A DNA stretch of 64,000 nucleotides, taken from positions 496,001-560,000 of the forward strand of contig QXEO01001033.1 in NCBI GenBank assembly GCA_007115705.1, in the 5' to 3' direction. A model generated the notes under the pieces. The model worked only from the letters and a program-made list of their open reading frames with translations. It was not told where the DNA came from and made no database searches. The stretch is from Dactylis glomerata. Its lineage: Eukaryota > Streptophyta > Magnoliopsida > Poales > Poaceae. A program made the position numbers and the translations under genes. This document shows positions 59,670 to 64,000 of the stretch, piece after piece (position 1 is the stretch's first letter; the number at the start of each line of letters is the position of its first letter).

Positions 59670-59994
59670 GAAGAAGAGAAAGCCATGATGGCATAAGCAT
59701 CAAAGAACAATAAAGTAGAGTAGAAAAGTAAGGCTGTAAAAGCCACGAGTTATACCAGGGGCAATGCCCTCTAGATCTAGAACACAGGTCACAGGCCAGA
59801 TCTCTTGGGTCACCCCATGTATCTTACATTACAAGTATAATAAAGACGAAACATTCCTCATGTTCGAGTTTACGAGTCTTTCAAAGAGAAAATGCGGCAA
59901 ACACACGAATCATACAATAACGCTTTGAGAACAAATTTTCATCATAAAGTCACGAAATAAAATACTCTCGCGTTCCACACATACAAAAAATATA
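59670..59994. other. Convergent intergenic spacer between sense gag and antisense genes
   Basis: These 325 bp separate the sense stop (59669) from the last antisense stop (59995). Two AATAAA motifs face the sense transcript. No ORF or LTR edge is seen. Transcripts from both sides would end or overlap here. Confidence 0.55.
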
Positions 59995-60924
59995 CTACAA
60001 TAATGGGTTATCAGAATCATCCACGCCTAAGGGATCTAAATAGTGGTACTCGCGAAAAAACGCAGCATCCGCTTCCAGCAGCCTAGCTATGAGCCTTCGA
60101 GCAGGTTGCAGCATGCTCTCCAATATGCACTCGAAGGCTAGTCCTACCTGGAGCTAAACTCAGGGACATAGAGCTATAATTAAGCTTCGGGTGCCACTTG
60201 CGTATCCACCCGAGAGCAAAATTGGCACCTGCACTAAGTTCAACTCTATCAATCTATGAATACGGTGGCTGGATCTAAAAGTATCAAGAAGAAGCGGGAA
60301 AGTTGGAGGCAGAGGATTGCGAGGAAGCATGACAGAGTGCATAGTTGTCAGAGCTCGTCGGCAACCATCAACTGATTCGCCAATATGTTGGCCACGGTCC
60401 TGAAGCAGTACAATGGCACTCCGACGCCGAGGATCAGACCACAAAGTGTCACAGCCTGCCGACATTCTCTCCAAAGCTGCATTTCGCTCGATAACCCGAC
60501 GATCTTCAGCAGCAAAATCCAGACAAGTGCCTATAACGGCAAAGGACGTCACAAAAACAGCAGTGAAGAAACAGGGAAAAGAGAAGCCGAAAGAAAACTT
60601 ACATCGCAACATCTCGCAGGCAGAATCGACAATGCCAAGAATAAAAGATTTGCATTCTTCATTATGGATAATCTTCGCCGTCAAACTGGAAACCTTTTCA
60701 TCAACAGAAGATATTTGCTTTAGATAACCACAAGCTTTACTAGCTTTGCTCACAGCCATCTGTGCTTGACGTTTAGCCAAAGTCAGGCGAGACTCAAGAT
60801 CAGAAATCCTTGAAGAGTACTCTGCGCACTGGTTACATCGGCTAGGAGGCGATGAAATCGTCAAACCGAACGTGCGGGCAGCAGAAGGAGCAGGTCCGCC
60901 AGTCAAAGGATCATTGGTATGCAT
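59995..60924 (-). pseudogene. Antisense ORF 2 of the Tat-like element, frame-broken
   Basis: On the minus strand an ATG at 60924 follows TTCCAG, a splice-acceptor-like site, so this may be a later exon. The first part (60924-60603) encodes a coiled-coil-prone protein: CNQCAEYSSRISDLESRLTL, then KASKACGYLKQI. A GTAAGT donor at 60602 and TTATAG acceptor ending at 60531 define a 72-bp intron. The second exon has DFAAEDRRVIERNAALERM and LLQDRGQHIGESVDG, then continues in other frames (GANFALGWIRKWHPKLNYSS; ARLLEADAAFFREYHYLDP) to TAG 59995, with apparent frameshifts near 60235 and 60115. No domain is recognised. It follows the Transposase_28-type gene on the same strand. Confidence 0.62.
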
Positions 60925-61103
60925 CGACTGGAAGTCAAAAGAAAAGAAAGAAGGAACATTTCAGAAAGACAAGCACAAGACTTCATAAAAAGGACATGTA
61001 TTTACGTAAGTGCAAAACCCTTTGACTAAGATTCTCGGGTTGCACGCGACTACAAGTTTTTACATTCAAAAGGATAAAATGGAAAACTACAAGAAGGCCG
61101 AGT

Positions 61104-63813
61104 CTACGCCACCTCAGCATTTTGCTCCGTGGCAGAAGAAGGCATGATAAATTCCTCGCCAACAGTCGACGGAGGCGCAGGGTCTTTCGCCGTTGGAGGT
61201 GGCGCAGCAGATGTCGCGGAGGCTGCTAAAGGAGAAATAATCGCCACCAGCGCAGGTGCCAACTTCTTCGCCTTCTCGAAGAAAGTCTTCATCTCATCAT
61301 GAGTGCGGCCATGGCAAGAGTTCAACTTCTCCCAGTTGAAGTCCGGACCATGGGCAAAAGAAAGTGCAATAGCACCCTCAGCACCACGCTTCAGAGAGAG
61401 CCCCTTAAGCTGGAGGGTGGGGTCTTCAGTTGTATCAAAAGCCTTGGCAAGCTTGCCCAAGTTGTCCTTTGGAACTTCTGCTTTTTTCTTTGGCCACAAC
61501 CCGACGAACAGTCGTGATAGAATGCGGCTAACCAACTCAAAAGTCTCCTAGATGGTTATCCAGTTTGCCTCGAGTAGGTTAACCGCAGTCATCAGAGGAT
61601 CATCGTCCGGTTGCAGGGACGACGAAGATACCCTGGTAAATACTGCGCAATACAATAAGATAGAAGAGAAAAGGCAAGAAAAGTGTGAACAAGTACGACA
61701 GTGCAAATAGAAGTCGAAATAGAAGACAAGGCGAAGTACTTACCTTCAGCGGCAGTAGACATTGTGCGAAGACGCTCTGCCACGGCTTGCTCTCGCTGAG
61801 CATGCTCCTTGTTGGCATCAGCTAAAGCTTTCTCAGCTTTCTTTGCCTTACCAAGCGCAGATTTCTGCGACTTCTCAGCGTTTGCTTTAGCAGCGGCCGC
61901 AACATCATAAGCCTTCTGCGAAGCACTGAGCTTAGCCTCCAGCGACGCAATTCGAGCATTGGCTGTCGCTAGAGCAGCTACAGAAGAAGACAAAAAGGAG
62001 TCAGATTAACACTAAAGGATAAGAACAGAAGAAAAGTAATGCCTGGATGTCAAAAGTGTACCTTCGGAAGCTTTCGCAACCTTTAAGTACTCCGCACATT
62101 CAGTGCCCAAGGTGACGAATCTTTGCAACAATGCCTGGGAAAAAGGGCGTGTAAGAACACAAAGGAATACAAAGAGAGCAAGTCAATAGAAACTACTTAC
62201 GTCATTGGGAGAAATCGTCGATGCATGGGCCTCAAGAGAGACATCAGTTTCTTTGGCCTTCTTCAAGCGCTTGAGATTTTGAGTTACAGGAATCTTCTTG
62301 ACAGAAGCCCTGGTCACCCTCGCCGCAGCTTCTTGCTCGACAGGCTTATCAGCAATCGCAGGTGAAGTCGAAGGAGCAGCTGGAGCATCTTTTGGAGGCT
62401 CCTCATCATCTCTACAAAAAGAAAAACAAATTATGTATAACACGAAGGAAAAAAGGCAAGAGAGGTGCAATTGAAGAACTCGAATAAAGCACTTACGATG
62501 CCAGGAGGTCGAAGTACTCCATATCTCCTGCAGGAATAAAGGCCTTATCAGCCGCTGCAGAACTCAAAGAAGCAAATTCTTCGACTCGCTTCCTCTTCTT
62601 GTCGACACCAGCATCTTCAGCAAGCATGGGGGGAGGCGATGTCGATGAGCTAGTTTCCTCTTCTGATTCTTCGGCATCATCTCCGTCCTGATTATCGTCA
62701 GCCTCGGGGGCTTTAGATACAGATGAAGCCAGATCAGCCGGAAGGGGCCCTGCCTCTGGAAGAGGAGGGTGCGAAACAAGGAATTGGTGACCCTGCATAT
62801 AAATAAGTCAGCAGAGTACAAAGGCAAATAATAACGCAAGTCAAAGCAAACAAAATTCGACAACAAGTGAACACAAAGATACATACCTCGGGCAGAGGGT
62901 GCACGGAGTCGAAGTAGTCAGCGGTCAAGTCAGCAACCGCATGATCCTTGGTGAGCTTGGTGAGGCTCCTAACTCGCTTGTCGACATCTTTTTTCTCTAT
63001 CAAATCTTCAGAGACGCGAGTAGGATCTTCCAAGCCAGAGTAACTCCAGAGCTTGGTGAGACGGTGCCGCAGGGGTTGAACTCGACGTTGCACAAAGAAC
63101 GCCATGAGTTGGATACCCGACAAAGCTCCTCCTTGGCCTCCTTTCAAAGCCTGAATGCGAGATAGAAGAGGAAGAACTTGTGCTATCTCCGCATCTGAGG
63201 GAAGCGCATCCCACGACGCCAATTTCTTCACTTCCTTGGAGGCTTCAAAAGGGGCTAAACCATATTGGTCTTCAGGGGAGGCTTTGCGATCTTTGATATA
63301 GAACCATTTGGTTCTCCACCCCTGGACAGATGCGGCAAAGGAAAATTCGAGGTACTGCGCCTCAGGGCGCACAGAGACAACGGCTCCGCCCAATTCAGGC
63401 TTCCTAGCCAGAGCAACATTGGGGCGGAGTCAAAAGATTGACCTCCAGAGAAGAAAGTGGGGCTCAATGCCCAAAAATGACTCGCAGAGAGTCACGAAAC
63501 AAGCAATGTGAAGAAGGGAGTTTGGTGTGAGTTGGTGGAGCTGCACACCGTAGACAAAGAGGAGCCCACGGAGAAACTCGTGGGCAAGAAGAGAAAATCC
63601 GCGGAGGAGGAAAGCAAGGAACATTACCCGATAACCGCTCGGGGGCTTCGGGATCCGCTCAGTGCTTGGAAACTTGATGGAATCCTGGGCGGAGATGAGG
63701 CCGTCCGCCCTGGCTTTCTCCACCTCCTTCTTCATGATGGCGGAGTGCACCCAGCTGGTGGCAGAAGAGGTCTTGGCCATGGTGTTCTTGGTGGCTAGGT
63801 GTTTCACGCGCAT
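61104..63813 (-). pseudogene. Antisense spliced gene, putative gypsy-type transposon (Transposase_28) family
   Basis: A six-exon minus-strand model keeps one frame: 63813-62887, 62792-62497, 62411-62201, 62134-62062, 61977-61744 and 61642-61104 (2280 nt). Introns begin GT (mostly GTAAGT) and end AG. Exon 1 carries the family core: PPSGYRVMFLAFLLRGF, FVYGVQLHQLTPNSLLHIAC, later YLEFSFAASVQGWRTKWFYI and LMAFFVQRRVQPLRHR. Exons 2-3 are acidic with a KKRKR basic patch; exon 5 is an Ala/Lys/Glu coiled coil. In-frame stops occur at TGA 63430-63428 and TAG 61550-61548, so this copy is broken. The family is annotated as gypsy-associated in plants, but its biochemical function is not established. It has its own TATA box. 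Confidence 0.82.
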
Positions 63814-63926
63814 CTAATATGCGGAGCGCTTAGGGGCTATGCACGAGAGGCGGAGGAAGAGGAGATCAGCAATGGAGGCGGCGGAGGGAACGAGCTGGTA
63901 AACAGTAAAATCCCCCACTACGCCCC

Positions 63927-63933
63927 TTATATA
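63927..63933 (-). promoter_or_regulatory. TATA box of the antisense gene
   Basis: On the minus strand GGTATATAAGGGGCG gives a TATATAA box about 115 bases before the first ATG (63813). The sequence between is C-rich, as in plant 5' leaders. No LTR edge lies between box and ATG, so the antisense gene appears to have a private promoter. Confidence 0.6.
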
Positions 63934-64000
63934 CCTTCTGGGAGAAGGATCGTGGGCTGAGACATGGCGCAAGGAGCGGAAACGGCAGCCCACTAACGGT

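Larger units (their letters stand above)
57676..64000 (+). mobile_element. Tat/Retand-like Gypsy element without pol, with antisense genes
   Basis: The left end is broken by the chromovirus insertion inside gag. Sense gag-protease ends at 59669. From 59995 onward the coding strand is minus, with two ORF groups. No reverse transcriptase or integrase is visible, so the copy is non-autonomous. Tat-lineage elements in grasses are known for an extra antisense ORF between pol and the 3' LTR; here pol is missing. The 3' LTR must lie right of the window. Confidence 0.75.

Overview
The window is transposon-rich DNA from a large grass genome. The LTR families (long LTRs opening TGATACGTCTC with a tRNA-Asp-type primer site, a WHAM/Sabrina-like LTR, an Angela/BARE-like LTR, a Tekay-type chromovirus, a Tat/Retand-like element with an antisense gene) are those I know from cool-season grasses (Pooideae: Triticeae, oat and ryegrass relatives). 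The genus cannot be fixed from sequence alone. Family names are from memory and were not searched. I find no host gene I can defend. Almost everything classifiable is a retrotransposon, a DNA transposon or a Helitron, mostly broken.

Layout. 1-4150: 3' internal part and 3' LTR of a Sabrina-like element (+). 4151-7592: a related but different element (-), gag and 5' LTR, cut by the first. 7593-8500: Copia gag-protease remnant (+). 8500-9959: PIF/Harbinger transposase remnant (-) with one terminal inverted repeat. 9960-20202: one LINE (-) split into three pieces by a solo LTR (10418-12067, target duplication GGGTA) and a complete non-autonomous element (12249-19624, target duplication ACCGT). 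20203-36346: probable Helitron holding a large nested LTR element (20443-34098, target duplication GCCGG). That element was itself hit by a sister element (21321-27834) and by another LTR (31473-33094). 36459-36690: Stowaway-type MITE. 39016-41294: decayed LTR sequence, partly Angela/BARE-like. 41295-49120: gene-like but unidentified DNA ending in a textbook Helitron 3' terminus. 50364-57675: 5'-truncated Tekay-type chromovirus with a 3.6 kb 3' LTR. 57676-64000: gag-protease of a Tat/Retand-like element, followed on the opposite strand by a multi-exon antisense gene of the putative gypsy-type transposon family (Transposase_28) and a second antisense ORF. No pol lies between them.

How the parts relate. 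Three exact 5-bp target duplications and one 15-bp duplication give a relative insertion order. The Sabrina-like copies share one chassis (LTR, primer site, leader, about 3 kb of non-coding 3' DNA, polypurine tract) but carry different coding cargo: an Athila-type gag-protease in one, an unrelated ORF of about 180 codons in another, and no reverse transcriptase in either. They must depend on enzymes supplied elsewhere. The right edge holds the most system-like arrangement: sense gag-protease and an antisense, spliced, TATA-bearing gene converging in one retrotransposon. Several in-frame stops are TGA or TAG of the kind left by C-to-T decay of methylated DNA.
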